In this document: piece by piece, positions 1 to 8,980 of the stretch
How the letters are laid out: every line of letters starts with the position of its first letter
Position numbering within the stretch: position 1 is the stretch's first letter
Position numbers and translations under genes: made by a program
Notes under the pieces: model-generated
Database searches by the model: none
Told to the model about the DNA's origin: nothing
Seen by the model: the letters and a program-made list of their open reading frames with translations, nothing else
Assembly (NCBI RefSeq): GCF_001665685.1
Contig: NZ_LZTB01000018.1
Coordinates: 62,001-126,000, forward strand
DNA length: 64,000 nt
Direction of reading: 5' to 3'
Source: Mycobacterium sp. 852013-50091_SCH5140682
Lineage (GTDB): Bacteria; Actinomycetota; Actinomycetes; Mycobacteriales; Mycobacteriaceae

Positions 1-682
1 TCGCGGTGGACTGCGCGAGGTTGGCCAGAATCGTGTTGGCCTGCTCCTGGGGCAGCCCACCGCCGCCGCTCATGAGCAGGTCGTAGTAGCGCGCCAGATC
101 GTCGGCGGTGCTCATGGTGTTCCACCAGTGCCCGTCGTACGGCGTGGAGGTGGACTTCAGGCCGTAGCGTGCCGTCACCCGAGTGATGATGGCGCTGCCG
201 CCGTTGCGGTTCCAGAAGTTCTCGGCGGCCCCGTCGTCGGAGGACCGCAACATGATGTCGAGGGCCTGGCGGTCGTCGGCCGTGACCGTCGTCTGGCCCT
301 TGGCCTCCTGCAGCAGCAGGTCGTCGGCGATGAACAGCTTGGCCACCGATGCGATGGGGATCGGCGTCGAGTTCCCGTTGGAGATCAGTTGGCCGGTGCT
401 GCGATCCAGCACCAGCACCGTGATGTCGGCCCCTGCTTTAGATGCGGTCGAGGTCGCCAGGCTGGCCCGGTTCTGCAGACCGTCGAAGGTTGCTGCGGGC
501 TCGTCGGGGGGCGCGTCAGGTAGCGGCGCCGCGGTGCCCTGCGGCACGACCACCGTGTACTGCGGCGCGTTGGGGATCGGCGGCGGTGTTCCGTACACCC
601 TGGCTTCGCAGCCGGCGATGGTGATCATCCCGATCACGCCGGCTGCTGTCACGGTCATCATTCTTGACGGCCGCCCTCGCAT
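1..682 (-). CDS. lppW: LppW-like lipoprotein, serine beta-lactamase/penicillin-binding fold (partial)
   Basis: The first 227 codons are inside the window; the C-terminal part lies beyond base 1. The start at 682 has an AAGGAGAG ribosome site just upstream. The N-terminus is a lipoprotein signal: basic MRGRPSR, a hydrophobic stretch, and lipobox I-A-G-C with Cys25 as lipidation site. A Pro/Ala-rich linker follows, then a domain with S-V-A-K at about residues 112-115 (the SxxK motif of serine beta-lactamases and PBPs) and an S-S-D-D stretch near 147-150 in place of SxN. It is therefore a membrane-anchored extracytoplasmic serine acyl-enzyme homologue; its substrate is unknown. M. tuberculosis lppW (Rv2905) lies in the same divergent position next to rplS, which supports the name. 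The KTG motif would be outside the window, so activity cannot be judged. Confidence 0.85.
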   Translation of the reverse strand, partial: MRGRPSRMMTVTAAGVIGMITIAGCEARVYGTPPPIPNAPQYTVVVPQGTAAPLPDAPPDEPAATFDGLQNRASLATSTASKAGADITVLVLDRSTGQLISNGNSTPIPIASVAKLFIADDLLLQEAKGQTTVTADDRQALDIMLRSSDDGAAENFWNRNGGSAIITRVTARYGLKSTSTPYDGHWWNTMSTADDLARYYDLLMSGGGGLPQEQANTILANLAQSTA

Positions 683-1044
683 GCCTCTCCTTAGACCCGG
701 TAGCTGGAACCCGCATATCGGAAGCGAGCGACACGTGCGCCGCAGTCGTCAGCAACCGTTTTCGGACGGTTCAGACTAACCGGTTGCGGTGGAAATCGCG
801 TAGCTTGTCGGTGACCGCGTTTCCGGGGTTTCAGGCAGTGTGCTGTACGGCCGAACCGCTGGATCGGCCCGGATTTCACTGGATCGGGGCTCGTCTGGCA
901 CAATTGAGCAGTTGTCTGCTGCAGCCCAGGGCTGGGTATCGCTACCCGGCCGCTGTCAGATACGCCCCGATACACCCGAAAACTAGCTTCGGCTGCGCGT
1001 CCGCGCATCGGCCCGGAGCCGCTAACAACAAGGAAGTGTCACCG
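683..1044. promoter_or_regulatory. Divergent intergenic region lppW/rplS
   Basis: This 362-bp gap must hold the divergent promoters of lppW and rplS. It contains a small perfect inverted repeat, AACCGT-TTTCGG-ACGGTT (754-771), and the palindrome AACCGGTT (778-785), so AACCG half-sites recur within 32 bp. I could not identify convincing -35/-10 pairs. No further gene is apparent. Confidence 0.4.
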
Positions 1045-1386
1045 ATGAACACGCTGGACTTCGTCGATCAGGCGTCGCTGCGCGACGACATCCCGACCTT
1101 CAGCCCCGGCGACACCGTCAACGTGCACGTGAAGGTCATCGAGGGCTCCAAGGAGCGCATCCAGGTCTTCAAGGGTGTCGTGATCCGTCGCCAGGGCGGT
1201 GGCATCCGCGAGACCTTCACCGTGCGTAAGGAGAGCTACGGCGTCGGCGTCGAGCGGACCTTCCCGGTGCATTCGCCCAACATCGATCACATCGATGTCG
1301 TGACCCGCGGTGACGTGCGTCGCGCCAAGCTGTACTACCTGCGCGAGCTGCGCGGCAAGAAGGCGAAGATCAAGGAAAAGCGCTGA
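1045..1386 (+). CDS. rplS: 50S ribosomal protein L19
   Basis: This 113-residue protein is full length for bacterial L19 and begins [19 protein letters not shown]. It contains the family stretches [18 protein letters not shown] and [11 protein letters not shown], and ends in a Lys-rich tail. L19 sits at the 30S-50S interface of the large subunit. The ATG at 1045 is preceded by an AAGGAAG ribosome site. A longer in-frame ORF reaches upstream of it, but only the 113-residue form matches the family. lepB and rnhB follow on the same strand, as in other mycobacteria. Confidence 0.98.
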   Translation: MNTLDFVDQASLRDDIPTFSPGDTVNVHVKVIEGSKERIQVFKGVVIRRQGGGIRETFTVRKESYGVGVERTFPVHSPNIDHIDVVTRGDVRRAKLYYLRELRGKKAKIKEKR

Positions 1387-1441
1387 GCGCGTTGTCCTGC
1401 CCGGCGCGGTCCGGACGGCACACGCCGCTACTGTGGACGCC

Positions 1442-2296
1442 GTGACCGGACCCGCCGACTCTGCCGACTCGTCATCGGAAGACATCGTCAACACCGATTC
1501 CGAGACGTCCAAGCCGGATTCCGGCGCCGCCTCTGAAGACTCCACCGAAGAAGCGCCCAAGCGCAAGCGGTCATCGCTGCGCGAGGGCGCCATTCTGGTG
1601 ACCATCGCGATCGTCCTGTACTACGTGATGCTGACGTTCGTCGCGCGTCCCTATCTGATCCCGTCGGAGTCGATGGAGCCGACGCTGCACGGCTGCAGCG
1701 GCTGTGTCGGCGACCGGATCATGGTGGACAAGGTGACCTACCGGTTCACCAAGCCGAGCCCGGGCGACGTGGTGGTGTTCAAAGGCCCGCCATCGTGGAA
1801 CATCGGCTACAAGTCGATCCGCTCGGACAACACCGCGGTGCGGTGGGTGCAGAACGCGCTCTCATTCATCGGCTTCGTTCCGCCCGACGAAAATGACCTC
1901 GTCAAAAGGGTGATCGCGGTCGGCGGTCAGACGGTCGAGTGCCGCGCCGACACCGGATTGACGGTTGACGGCAAACGCCTCAACGAGCCGTACCTCGACC
2001 CCGCCACGATGAATGCCGACCCGCAGATCTACCCGTGCCTCGGCAATGAGTTCGGTCCCGTCACCGTGCCGCAGGACCGGCTCTGGGTGATGGGCGACAA
2101 CCGCACGCATTCAGCTGATTCGCGGATCCACTGCACCAATGTGCCCGCCGACGTGCAACGCGGTGTGCATTGCACCGGGGACCCGATGGCCGGCACCGTA
2201 CCGGTGGACAATGTGATCGGTAAGGCGCGATTCATCGCCTGGCCGCCCGGCCGCTGGGGCGGCGTCAGCAGCGTGAATCCGCAGACCGACTCATAG
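1442..2296 (+). CDS. lepB: Signal peptidase I
   Basis: Type I signal peptidase that cleaves Sec/Tat signal peptides at the outer face of the cytoplasmic membrane. From the GTG at 1442 it has 284 residues. A Ser/Glu/Asp-rich cytoplasmic N-terminus of about 45 residues is followed by one membrane segment (about 48-68). Next come the catalytic serine in PSESMEPTL (Ser77) and the general-base lysine in DLVKRVIAVGG (Lys155). The conserved GDNRTHSADSR box is at about 218-228. An in-frame ATG at 1310 would overlap rplS by 77 bp and add no family sequence, so the GTG 55 bp after rplS is preferred. It is probably transcribed with rplS and rnhB. Confidence 0.93.
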   Translation: MTGPADSADSSSEDIVNTDSETSKPDSGAASEDSTEEAPKRKRSSLREGAILVTIAIVLYYVMLTFVARPYLIPSESMEPTLHGCSGCVGDRIMVDKVTYRFTKPSPGDVVVFKGPPSWNIGYKSIRSDNTAVRWVQNALSFIGFVPPDENDLVKRVIAVGGQTVECRADTGLTVDGKRLNEPYLDPATMNADPQIYPCLGNEFGPVTVPQDRLWVMGDNRTHSADSRIHCTNVPADVQRGVHCTGDPMAGTVPVDNVIGKARFIAWPPGRWGGVSSVNPQTDS

Positions 2297-2308
2297 GCGG
2301 AGGCCCCA

Positions 2309-3040
2309 GTGCCTCAAGAAGTGAAGATGTCGTGGCCGCCTCGAACGGTGATCCGGAAGGCCTCGGGCCTGCGGACCCTTGAGTCCGCGCTGTACCGAAA
2401 CGGGCTCGGGCCCGTCGCAGGCGTCGACGAGGTGGGCCGCGGGGCATGCGCGGGGCCGCTGGTCGTGGCGGCCTGCGTGCTCGGGCCCAACCGGTTGGAA
2501 AGCCTGGCCGACCTCGACGATTCCAAGAAGCTCGGCGAGAAGGATCGCGAACGGCTGTTTCCGCTGATCCGCCGCTACGCGCTGGCCTATCACGTGGTGT
2601 TGATTCCGTCGACCGAGGTGGATCGCCGCGGCGTGCACGTGGCCAATATCGAGGGGATGCGCCGCGCGGTGGCCGGGTTGTCGGTGCGGCCTGGTTACGT
2701 GTTGTCCGACGGATTCCGGGTACCCGGTCTTGCCGTGCCGTCCCTTCCGGTGATCGGTGGTGATGCCGCTGCAGCATGCATAGCCGCGGCCAGTGTGCTG
2801 GCCAAGGTCAGTCGCGACCGGCTGATGGTGGAGATGGAACGCGAGCACCCGGGCTACGGGTTCGCCGAGCACAAGGGTTACAGCACGCCTGCGCACACCG
2901 CGGCGATGGCGAAACTTGGGCCGTGTGCGCAGCACCGCTACTCGTATGTGAACGTGCGGCGGGCCGCGGAGACGGTCGGAATGTTGCCGCCCGTGCAGTT
3001 GCGGGATCGGTGCGACGTGATGGGCTCAGGTGGGGAATGA
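2309..3040 (+). CDS. rnhB: Ribonuclease HII
   Basis: This enzyme cleaves the RNA strand of RNA-DNA hybrids and nicks at misincorporated ribonucleotides. The 243-residue protein carries the RNase HII signature [15 protein letters not shown] with catalytic Asp40 and Glu41. It also has DDSKKL, LSDG and the region AKVSRDRLM followed by the YGFAEHKGY motif. The GTG start at 2309 is chosen because GGCGGAGG lies directly upstream. It follows lepB by 12 bp, indicating an operon. Confidence 0.95.
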   Translation: MPQEVKMSWPPRTVIRKASGLRTLESALYRNGLGPVAGVDEVGRGACAGPLVVAACVLGPNRLESLADLDDSKKLGEKDRERLFPLIRRYALAYHVVLIPSTEVDRRGVHVANIEGMRRAVAGLSVRPGYVLSDGFRVPGLAVPSLPVIGGDAAAACIAAASVLAKVSRDRLMVEMEREHPGYGFAEHKGYSTPAHTAAMAKLGPCAQHRYSYVNVRRAAETVGMLPPVQLRDRCDVMGSGGE

Positions 3041-3074
3041 TGGAACGCAACCTAGACGAAGGACAGCAGAGTTT

Positions 3075-3380
3075 ATGAGTGCCGAAGATCTCGAGAAGTA
3101 CGAAACCGAGATGGAGCTCTCGCTGTACCGCGAATACAAGGACATCGTCGGGCAGTTCAGCTACGTCGTGGAGACCGAACGGCGGTTCTACCTCGCCAAC
3201 AGCGTCGAACTGGTACCGCGCAACGCCGACGGTGAGGTCTACTTCGAGTTGCGGTTGGCGGACGCGTGGGTGTGGGACATGTACCGGCCTGCGCGGTTCG
3301 TCAAACAGGTCCGGGTCATCACCTTCAAGGACGTGAACATCGAAGAGGTCGAGAAACCCGAGCTGCGGCTGCCGGAGTAA
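3075..3380 (+). CDS. DUF2469 family protein (Rv2901c orthologue)
   Basis: A 101-residue acidic, soluble protein of unknown function. It begins MSAEDLEKYETEMELSLYRE and matches the length and position of the conserved actinobacterial DUF2469 family next to rnhB. Start ATG 3075 is preferred over an in-frame upstream start at 3030 because the family begins at MSAEDLEKYE and a purine-rich GAAGGACAG site precedes it. It is conserved with rnhB and lepB across mycobacteria, which hints at a housekeeping role. No catalytic motif is visible. Confidence 0.92.
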   Translation: MSAEDLEKYETEMELSLYREYKDIVGQFSYVVETERRFYLANSVELVPRNADGEVYFELRLADAWVWDMYRPARFVKQVRVITFKDVNIEEVEKPELRLPE

Positions 3381-3390
3381 CCGGCCAGCA

Positions 3391-4101
3391 CTACGCCGCG
3401 GCGTGCAGGTGCTTGCCGAAGAACGCGAAGACCCGGGTCCAGGCGTCGGCGGTGGCGGCCTCGTTGTAGCCGAACCCGGTGATCCGCAGCAGCGGCTGGG
3501 CGGGCAGCAGGTTGGCGAAGCTGTGACCGGCGTCGGGGTAGACCTTGATGTCGGACGCGATGTTCTTCGCGTCGACGATCTTGCGCAGGCGTGCCGGGGC
3601 GCCGATGCCCAGCGGGTCGCGGCGCCCGAAGCTGGCGACGATGGGGCACGACGCGTCGAGGATCTCGTCGAGCCGCCGCGGCAGGGGAGTGCCGTAGAAC
3701 GGGGCTGATGCGGCGAAACCCTTGGGCCCCATGACAAGTGCGAATTGTCCGCCCATGCAGAACCCGGCGATGCCGACGGTGCCGGTGCACTCCGGCAGGG
3801 ACGTCAGGTGGTCCCGGGCCGCCAGGATGTCATCGAGCGCGCGACCGCGTTGAGTCAACAGGTCACGCATCACCCGCGTGACACACCGGGCCCGACCGCC
3901 GCGGGCGAAGAGGTTTGGCGTGAGCGCCAGGTAGCCGGCCGCGGCGATGCGCTCCGACACCAGCTCATTGTCGGGCGCGTAGCCGATGGCGTCATGAACC
4001 ACCACGACACCCGGCCACGGCCCGTCGCCTTCCGGCGTGTCCAGCAGCGCGTCGATGGGACCGTCGGGAGTGTCGAGACTGATCGTCGTCACCCTTGCCA
4101 A
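3391..4101 (-). CDS. Dienelactone hydrolase family protein
   Basis: A 236-residue alpha/beta hydrolase. The nucleophile elbow is G-F-C-M-G-G, with Cys as nucleophile as in dienelactone hydrolases, in place of the usual Ser. The acid is probably the Asp in FGRRDPLG and the base the His in DAGHSF. The family hydrolyses dienelactones in chlorocatechol breakdown, but most actinobacterial members have unknown substrates and no catechol genes are nearby. It is convergent with the DUF2469 gene, with only 10 bp between the stop codons, and marks the left edge of a block absent from this position in M. tuberculosis. Confidence 0.88.
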   Translation of the reverse strand: MARVTTISLDTPDGPIDALLDTPEGDGPWPGVVVVHDAIGYAPDNELVSERIAAAGYLALTPNLFARGGRARCVTRVMRDLLTQRGRALDDILAARDHLTSLPECTGTVGIAGFCMGGQFALVMGPKGFAASAPFYGTPLPRRLDEILDASCPIVASFGRRDPLGIGAPARLRKIVDAKNIASDIKVYPDAGHSFANLLPAQPLLRITGFGYNEAATADAWTRVFAFFGKHLHAAA

Positions 4102-4115
4102 CCTAATCGCGCGGT

Positions 4116-5579
4116 TCAGGTCCCGCAGAATGTGCGGTAGGCGCCGAAGTCGGGCGGCGCGGGCTGGGCGTAGCGCTGCAGCCCGGGCCGCACGTCATAC
4201 GGTGCCGACACGGCCTCCAGTAGGTCTTCGAGCGGTGCCAGCTCACCGGCGGTCGCGGCGGCCAAGGCCTCCTCGACCAGGTGGTTGCGGGGGATGTAGA
4301 CGGGATTGACGCGGTCCATCGTGTCCGGCGCAGGCGCGAGGGCGCGCCAACGCGTCAACCAGTCCTCGAAGGCTTCGGGCTCGGCGAACAGATTGCGCAC
4401 CGGCCCGGCGTCACCGCGCGCGGCATGTGCCAGGCCGCGGAAGAACGACGTGTAGTCCACGCGGCCGGCCAGCAGCGCCTTGAGCAGATCCTCGATCAAA
4501 CTGGTTGCCTGCTGGTGCGAAACACCCTCGGACAGGCCGAGTTTGGTGCGCATACCGGTCAACCACGCGTCCTGGAATCGGGTGCGGAACCCGGCCAGCG
4601 CATCGGTCGCCAAGGCCACCGCCCGTTCGCTGTCCTCGGCGATCAACGGCAGCAGGGTTTCGGCGAACCGGGCCAGGTTCCATTCGGCCACCGCGGGCTG
4701 GTTGCCATAGGCGTAGCGCCCGCCGTGATCGATCGAGCTGAACACGGTCGCCGGGTCATAGGTGTCCATGAATGCGCACGGGCCGTAGTCGATGGTTTCC
4801 CCGGAGATGGTCATGTTGTCGGTGTTCATCACGCCGTGGATGAAGCCGACGAGCATCCACCGGGCCATCAGTTCGGCCTGCACGGTGACGACGGCCTCGA
4901 ACAAGGCCAGGTACGGGTTGTCGGCCGCGGCGGCGTCGGGGTGATGGCGGTCGATGGCGTGGTCGGCCAGACGCTGCAGCAGGTCGGTGTCCCGCCCGTA
5001 GGCGGCGGCGTACTGGAAGCTGCCCACCCGCAGATGGCTGGCCGCCACTCGGGCCAGCACCGCCCCGGGCTGAGGGGTTTCACGCAGCACGCCGCGGCCG
5101 GTTGCCGTCACGGCCAGCGACCGCGTGGTCGGGATACCCATGGCATGCATGGCTTCGCTGATGATGTACTCGCGCAGCATCGGCCCGACGACGGCCAGGC
5201 CGTCGCCTCCGCGGGCGAACCGAGTGCGTCCTGATCCTTTGAGGTGCAGGTCGCGCAGCTGCCCACCGGTGTCGACCAGTTCGCCGAGCAGCAATGCGCG
5301 TCCGTCCCCGAGCCGCGGTACATAACCGCCGAACTGGTGCCCGGCGTAGGCCTGGGCCACCGGGTTCGCGGCGTCGGGGATCGCGGTGCCCAGCAGCAGA
5401 CCGACACCGTCCGGCGTGCGCAGCCAGGCGGGGTCAAGGCCCAGTTCGAGGGCCAGCGCGTCGTTGAGCACCAGCAGCTGAGGGGACGGCGCGGTTTCGG
5501 CCCGCCACTCGACCGCCAGTTCGGGCAGTTCCCTGGCGAACCGGTTGTCGAGCACGACAGCCGGTTTCACGCCCGTCAC
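4116..5579 (-). CDS. selO: SelO-family protein adenylyltransferase (pseudokinase fold)
   Basis: This 487-residue protein is of the YdiU/UPF0061/SelO family. Characterised members transfer AMP to Ser/Thr/Tyr of target proteins and act in redox homeostasis. Family motifs seen are [22 protein letters not shown] in the nucleotide site, GVMNTDNM and DYGPCAFMD (the metal-binding Asn/Asp pair). The C-terminus ends C-G-T, so the penultimate residue that is selenocysteine in some members appears here as Cys in a similar place. Start GTG 5579 overlaps the stop of the upstream DUF2237 gene (GTGA), giving translational coupling; GTG 5570 is an alternative. Confidence 0.92.
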   Translation of the reverse strand: MTGVKPAVVLDNRFARELPELAVEWRAETAPSPQLLVLNDALALELGLDPAWLRTPDGVGLLLGTAIPDAANPVAQAYAGHQFGGYVPRLGDGRALLLGELVDTGGQLRDLHLKGSGRTRFARGGDGLAVVGPMLREYIISEAMHAMGIPTTRSLAVTATGRGVLRETPQPGAVLARVAASHLRVGSFQYAAAYGRDTDLLQRLADHAIDRHHPDAAAADNPYLALFEAVVTVQAELMARWMLVGFIHGVMNTDNMTISGETIDYGPCAFMDTYDPATVFSSIDHGGRYAYGNQPAVAEWNLARFAETLLPLIAEDSERAVALATDALAGFRTRFQDAWLTGMRTKLGLSEGVSHQQATSLIEDLLKALLAGRVDYTSFFRGLAHAARGDAGPVRNLFAEPEAFEDWLTRWRALAPAPDTMDRVNPVYIPRNHLVEEALAAATAGELAPLEDLLEAVSAPYDVRPGLQRYAQPAPPDFGAYRTFCGT

Positions 5580-5962
5580 AGGCTGCCCAGATCGTCGGGA
5601 ACATCGACGGCGTAGCGCTGCAGGATGTCGAGAGGCACCACCTCGAGGGTGCTCTCGTGGGTGGCGGCCAGGACGACGGGAGCCGCGCAGCCGTCCTGAT
5701 GGGCGCGCAGCCAGTTGGACGCCGTGACACACCAGCGATCCCCTGGCCTCAGCCCGGGAAATCGGAAATGTGGTGCGGGTGTCGACAGGTCGTTGCCGAT
5801 GACCTTCTGATGCTCCAGGAACTCGGTGGTCACCACCGCACAGATGGTGTGCCTGCCGAGGTCGCCGTCACCGGTCGAGCAGCAGCCGTCGCGGTAGAAG
5901 CCGGTCAGCGGATCGGTACCGCATTCGTCCAAGGGACCGCCCAGCACGTTGCGATCAGCCAT
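5576..5962 (-). CDS. DUF2237 family protein
   Basis: A 128-residue protein starting [18 protein letters not shown], which is the family hallmark (N-V-L-G-x-x-L..C). It has several conserved Cys/Gly positions (ECG, RDGCC, ICAVV) and a WCV-x-x-SRW-like segment, [12 protein letters not shown]. The function of the family is unknown. The gene is directly upstream of selO and overlaps its start by 4 bp, so the two are probably co-translated. The ATG at 5962 is chosen because family similarity begins there; a longer upstream reading of the frame has no family sequence. Confidence 0.85.
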   Translation of the reverse strand: MADRNVLGGPLDECGTDPLTGFYRDGCCSTGDGDLGRHTICAVVTTEFLEHQKVIGNDLSTPAPHFRFPGLRPGDRWCVTASNWLRAHQDGCAAPVVLAATHESTLEVVPLDILQRYAVDVPDDLGSL

Positions 5963-6006
5963 CAGTCCAGTATTGCCCGTCGGTGCGCTTTCCGATGGTG
6001 GCGGGT

Positions 6007-7209
6007 TCAGGAAAGCTGCGCGGCGATCTCGTTGAACGCGGCGATGGTGGGGAACAGCTTGGCTGCGTCCTGTGGATACGGCCAGCTCGAGAGCTTGGCG
6101 GCGACGATGTTCGCTGCGCGGTTCACGTAGATCATCTGGCCGTGGATGCCCAGGCAGAGCAGCACGGTGTTGCCGGGCCCGGGGAACCAGCACTGATTGC
6201 GGTACATGCCCCCGGGCATGCGGTTGTCGTCCGGGCTGGCGGCGAATGCCGACCGCGAGTCGATACCTCCGGCGAAGGTGTCGGCGATCCAGGACAGCGG
6301 TACCACCCGCTCACCGGTCAGCGACGTGCCGCCATTGACGAACAGCGACCCGAACCGCACCAGGTCCCGCAGGCACGCGTTGATGCCGCCGTCGAACATC
6401 CCGGTTCCGACGGAGTCGACGCCGATGGTGGCGTCCTGCTGTGCGCCGAGCTTGCTCCACAGCAGCTGTGACATGAGATCGGGCATCCTGGCCCCGCCGG
6501 CGGCCTCACAGATCCAGCCGAGCACATCGGTTTCGCACGAGCGGTATTCGAACGGGCCGCCGTGGGCCGACTTCTGCCGCAGGGTCAGCAGGAAGTCGTA
6601 CATGGTGGACGGCAGCTCGGGCACGGTGCGGGGGGCCCAGCCGATGGCCTGCTCGAGCAGCCGCACCTCGGCCATCGGGTCCAGATAGGCCTCGGAAAAC
6701 GAGATGCCAGAACGCATGTCGAGCAGATTGCGCACGGTGGCGCCGGCGTAGCCCGACTGTTCCAGCGCCGGAACGTATTTGGTGAGCGGAGCATCGACGT
6801 CGAGGGCACCGCTGGCGGTAAGCGCGCCGGCGACGATGCCGACCATCGACTTGCTGACCGACATCAGGATGTGGCTGGACTCGGGCGTCATGCCGCTGTA
6901 GTAGTGCTCCTCGAGCACCTTCCCGCGCTGGGTGACGATCCAGCCGTCGGTGGCCGTGGAGGTCATCACCTCGCCGACGGTGGTCTGGGTGGCGTTGGTG
7001 CTGTCGTACATCGGGATCGACGACAGATCTGCCGTGGCGGCGGGCAGGTCGGCCACCGGCCCCGCGCCGCGGCTGATCGCCGCAGTCGGCAAGAAGTCGG
7101 CGATGTGCTGGAAAGTCCAGTGCAACTGCTCGGCAGACTGCCAGTTCTGCAGCGTCAACTCTGCCGGTACGTTGCCGGATTCGGTAGCGGATTCGTTGCC
7201 GAGCAGCAT
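6007..7209 (-). CDS. Serine hydrolase of the beta-lactamase (class C)/esterase family
   Basis: A 400-residue cytosolic protein with no signal peptide. S-V-S-K at 117-120 is the SxxK active-site motif. Y-R-S-C downstream fits the YxN/YxS position, and the overall layout resembles 6-aminohexanoate-dimer hydrolase and EstB-type esterases (for example MRSGISFSEAY and the region DPMAEV). It is predicted to hydrolyse an ester or amide; the substrate is unknown. It stands alone between the DUF2237 gene and pucR, on the same strand as both. Confidence 0.85.
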   Translation of the reverse strand: MLLGNESATESGNVPAELTLQNWQSAEQLHWTFQHIADFLPTAAISRGAGPVADLPAATADLSSIPMYDSTNATQTTVGEVMTSTATDGWIVTQRGKVLEEHYYSGMTPESSHILMSVSKSMVGIVAGALTASGALDVDAPLTKYVPALEQSGYAGATVRNLLDMRSGISFSEAYLDPMAEVRLLEQAIGWAPRTVPELPSTMYDFLLTLRQKSAHGGPFEYRSCETDVLGWICEAAGGARMPDLMSQLLWSKLGAQQDATIGVDSVGTGMFDGGINACLRDLVRFGSLFVNGGTSLTGERVVPLSWIADTFAGGIDSRSAFAASPDDNRMPGGMYRNQCWFPGPGNTVLLCLGIHGQMIYVNRAANIVAAKLSSWPYPQDAAKLFPTIAAFNEIAAQLS

Positions 7210-7272
7210 GTGTGTTCCAGCCTCCCAATGCCGTGCCGGTGTTGCCCAGCAATGTCCTCGGACGACACTAAC

Positions 7273-8868
7273 TCAGCGGGCTTCGGCGCTGCGCTGGGCA
7301 TCGAGGATTAGCAGTGCCACGTGCAGCGACGTCATCGACTCGCCGTCCTCGAGGTCCATGTCGAGGCGTCTTTGGATGGCGGCCAAGCGGCTGTACAAGG
7401 CCGGTCGGCTCATGTGCAGCCGCTTGGCCAAGGCGGATTTGTTGCCCGCCAGTTCGAGGAAGCCCCGCAGCACCGCGAGGTCGTTCTCGCCGTGATCGGC
7501 GTCACGGATCAGCAGGTTCTTGAGTTCCGTCTCGGCGAAGGTTTGCACCCGCGGGTCGTCCTGCAGCAAGGCGAGCAGCCCGCGCAGCCGGACGTCCGAG
7601 GCCCGTACGAACGGTCGCTGAATTCTCGACATCGACAGCGCCACCTCGGCGACGTGCGCGGATTCCCGCAGACCGTGCACGGCGTCGGCAAATCCGCTGG
7701 CGCTGCCGCCCACGGCGACGACGACCTTGTCGGTGTCCCCGCCACGGCCGATGGTTTCGCGCAGCCCCTCGGCCAGCCGGGTGAGGCCGGCATCGGGGGT
7801 GCTGCCACGTCGGGTCGCCACGGCCAGCACCAGGCCGATCTCGCCGTCGCGGCGGACCGACAAGATCGCGGTGTGGCCCTGGGACTTCACGCTGTGCGCG
7901 ACGGCGTCGAGGATGCGCAGGTTGCGACGCTGCACGCCGACCGGGTCGAGGCGGTCCGCCGGCGCGGCCACCCGGACGGTGACCGGCAGATACGGCCCGC
8001 CCGCCCGCAGTCCCAGTGCGACGGCCCGGGCGTCCGCGTCGCGGTCGTCGGCGATGCGACCGCCGAGGACGTCGTCGATCAACCCGCTCTGGGCCTGGTG
8101 TTCGAGCCCTGAGCGGCCGCGTTCGGCCATCCGGTGCAGGGCCAGCGCCTGGGAGGCGCGCTCGAGCACCATCTTGGCCTGGGCCGGCGCCGCCGGTGGG
8201 TGAGGGATGATCAGCCGTCCCCACTCCTCGGCGCGGGGCCCGACGGTGGTCGTGGCCCAGTTTTCGGTCATGGCTCGCGACCGCCGTTGCCAGTTGTCGA
8301 GCACCACGGTGGCCGCTTCGTGGCGCGGGGATACCGCCAGCACCTGATGGGACAGGTCCTCCAACACCACCGATTCGTCGACCATGTCGGCAGCCGCGCG
8401 CACGATGTCGGCCAGTGAGGCGCGCTTCATGCTGAGGTCGGTGAACGTCTGATGGGTGCGGTGCGCGAACGCCAGCTCCTCGTACTGGTCGGCCACGATG
8501 AGCCGGTGCACCGCCTCGGTGACCTCGACGAATTTGGTTTCGCGGTGCAGCACCACCAGTGGCATACCGAGTGACGCGGCAATGCGGGCGGTGCCCTCGG
8601 GCAGCACGTCGATCCGGGTGCCCAGCTCGACCACCACACCGACAGCTCCTGCGCGCCCCATCCTGTCGAGGTAATCGTGCGGGGCGTCGCGGAGAGCGGA
8701 ACCCGTGGTCAGCACCAGCTCGCCGCCCTGCAGCAGACCGGACAGATCGGGCATGTCGCTGGCGTGCACCCAGCGCACCGGGCGGTCGAGGTTCTCGGCG
8801 CTCACCACCTCGGGGAGGCCCGCGCGGACGACGGGGAGGTCGATGACGTCGCGAACGGTCGGGATCAT
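7273..8868 (-). CDS. PucR family transcriptional regulator
   Basis: A 531-residue regulator. The N-terminal PucR-type ligand domain covers about residues 1-125 (begins MIPTVRDVIDLPVVRAGLPE). A central GGDEF-like/CdaR region follows, and the C-terminal PucR helix-turn-helix is at about 473-506 (AGNKSALAKRLHMSRPALYS). It lies divergent to mmsA and an omega-aminotransferase, which makes it the likely regulator of that amine/beta-amino-acid pathway. PucR proteins usually control purine, GABA or polyamine catabolism in response to a pathway metabolite. The palindrome TTACA-GAT-TGTAA overlaps its start region. Confidence 0.9.
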   Translation of the reverse strand: MIPTVRDVIDLPVVRAGLPEVVSAENLDRPVRWVHASDMPDLSGLLQGGELVLTTGSALRDAPHDYLDRMGRAGAVGVVVELGTRIDVLPEGTARIAASLGMPLVVLHRETKFVEVTEAVHRLIVADQYEELAFAHRTHQTFTDLSMKRASLADIVRAAADMVDESVVLEDLSHQVLAVSPRHEAATVVLDNWQRRSRAMTENWATTTVGPRAEEWGRLIIPHPPAAPAQAKMVLERASQALALHRMAERGRSGLEHQAQSGLIDDVLGGRIADDRDADARAVALGLRAGGPYLPVTVRVAAPADRLDPVGVQRRNLRILDAVAHSVKSQGHTAILSVRRDGEIGLVLAVATRRGSTPDAGLTRLAEGLRETIGRGGDTDKVVVAVGGSASGFADAVHGLRESAHVAEVALSMSRIQRPFVRASDVRLRGLLALLQDDPRVQTFAETELKNLLIRDADHGENDLAVLRGFLELAGNKSALAKRLHMSRPALYSRLAAIQRRLDMDLEDGESMTSLHVALLILDAQRSAEAR

Positions 8869-8881
8869 TTACAGATTGTAA
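8869..8881. promoter_or_regulatory. Palindrome TTACA-GAT-TGTAA at the pucR start
   Basis: A perfect 5+3+5 dyad immediately upstream of the pucR ATG (8868) and within the 112-bp divergent pucR/mmsA region. Its position suits autorepression of pucR and control of mmsA. A CATAAT sequence (8903-8908) is a possible -10 for mmsA. I infer operator function from symmetry and place only. Confidence 0.4.
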
Positions 8882-8980
8882 TAAGAAGGCCGGGTCCGGA
8901 TACATAATGACGGGCTCTGACCGGTGTTGCGTGCCGCAAAGTAATAGTCACAGTTCACCCATCTGAGGAGGTCCCCGCAT

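Noticed and set aside
7502..8905. 467-codon frame on the minus strand overlapping pucR
   Set aside because: An Arg/Gly/Pro-rich translation in another frame of pucR; pucR itself has complete PucR and helix-turn-helix domains.
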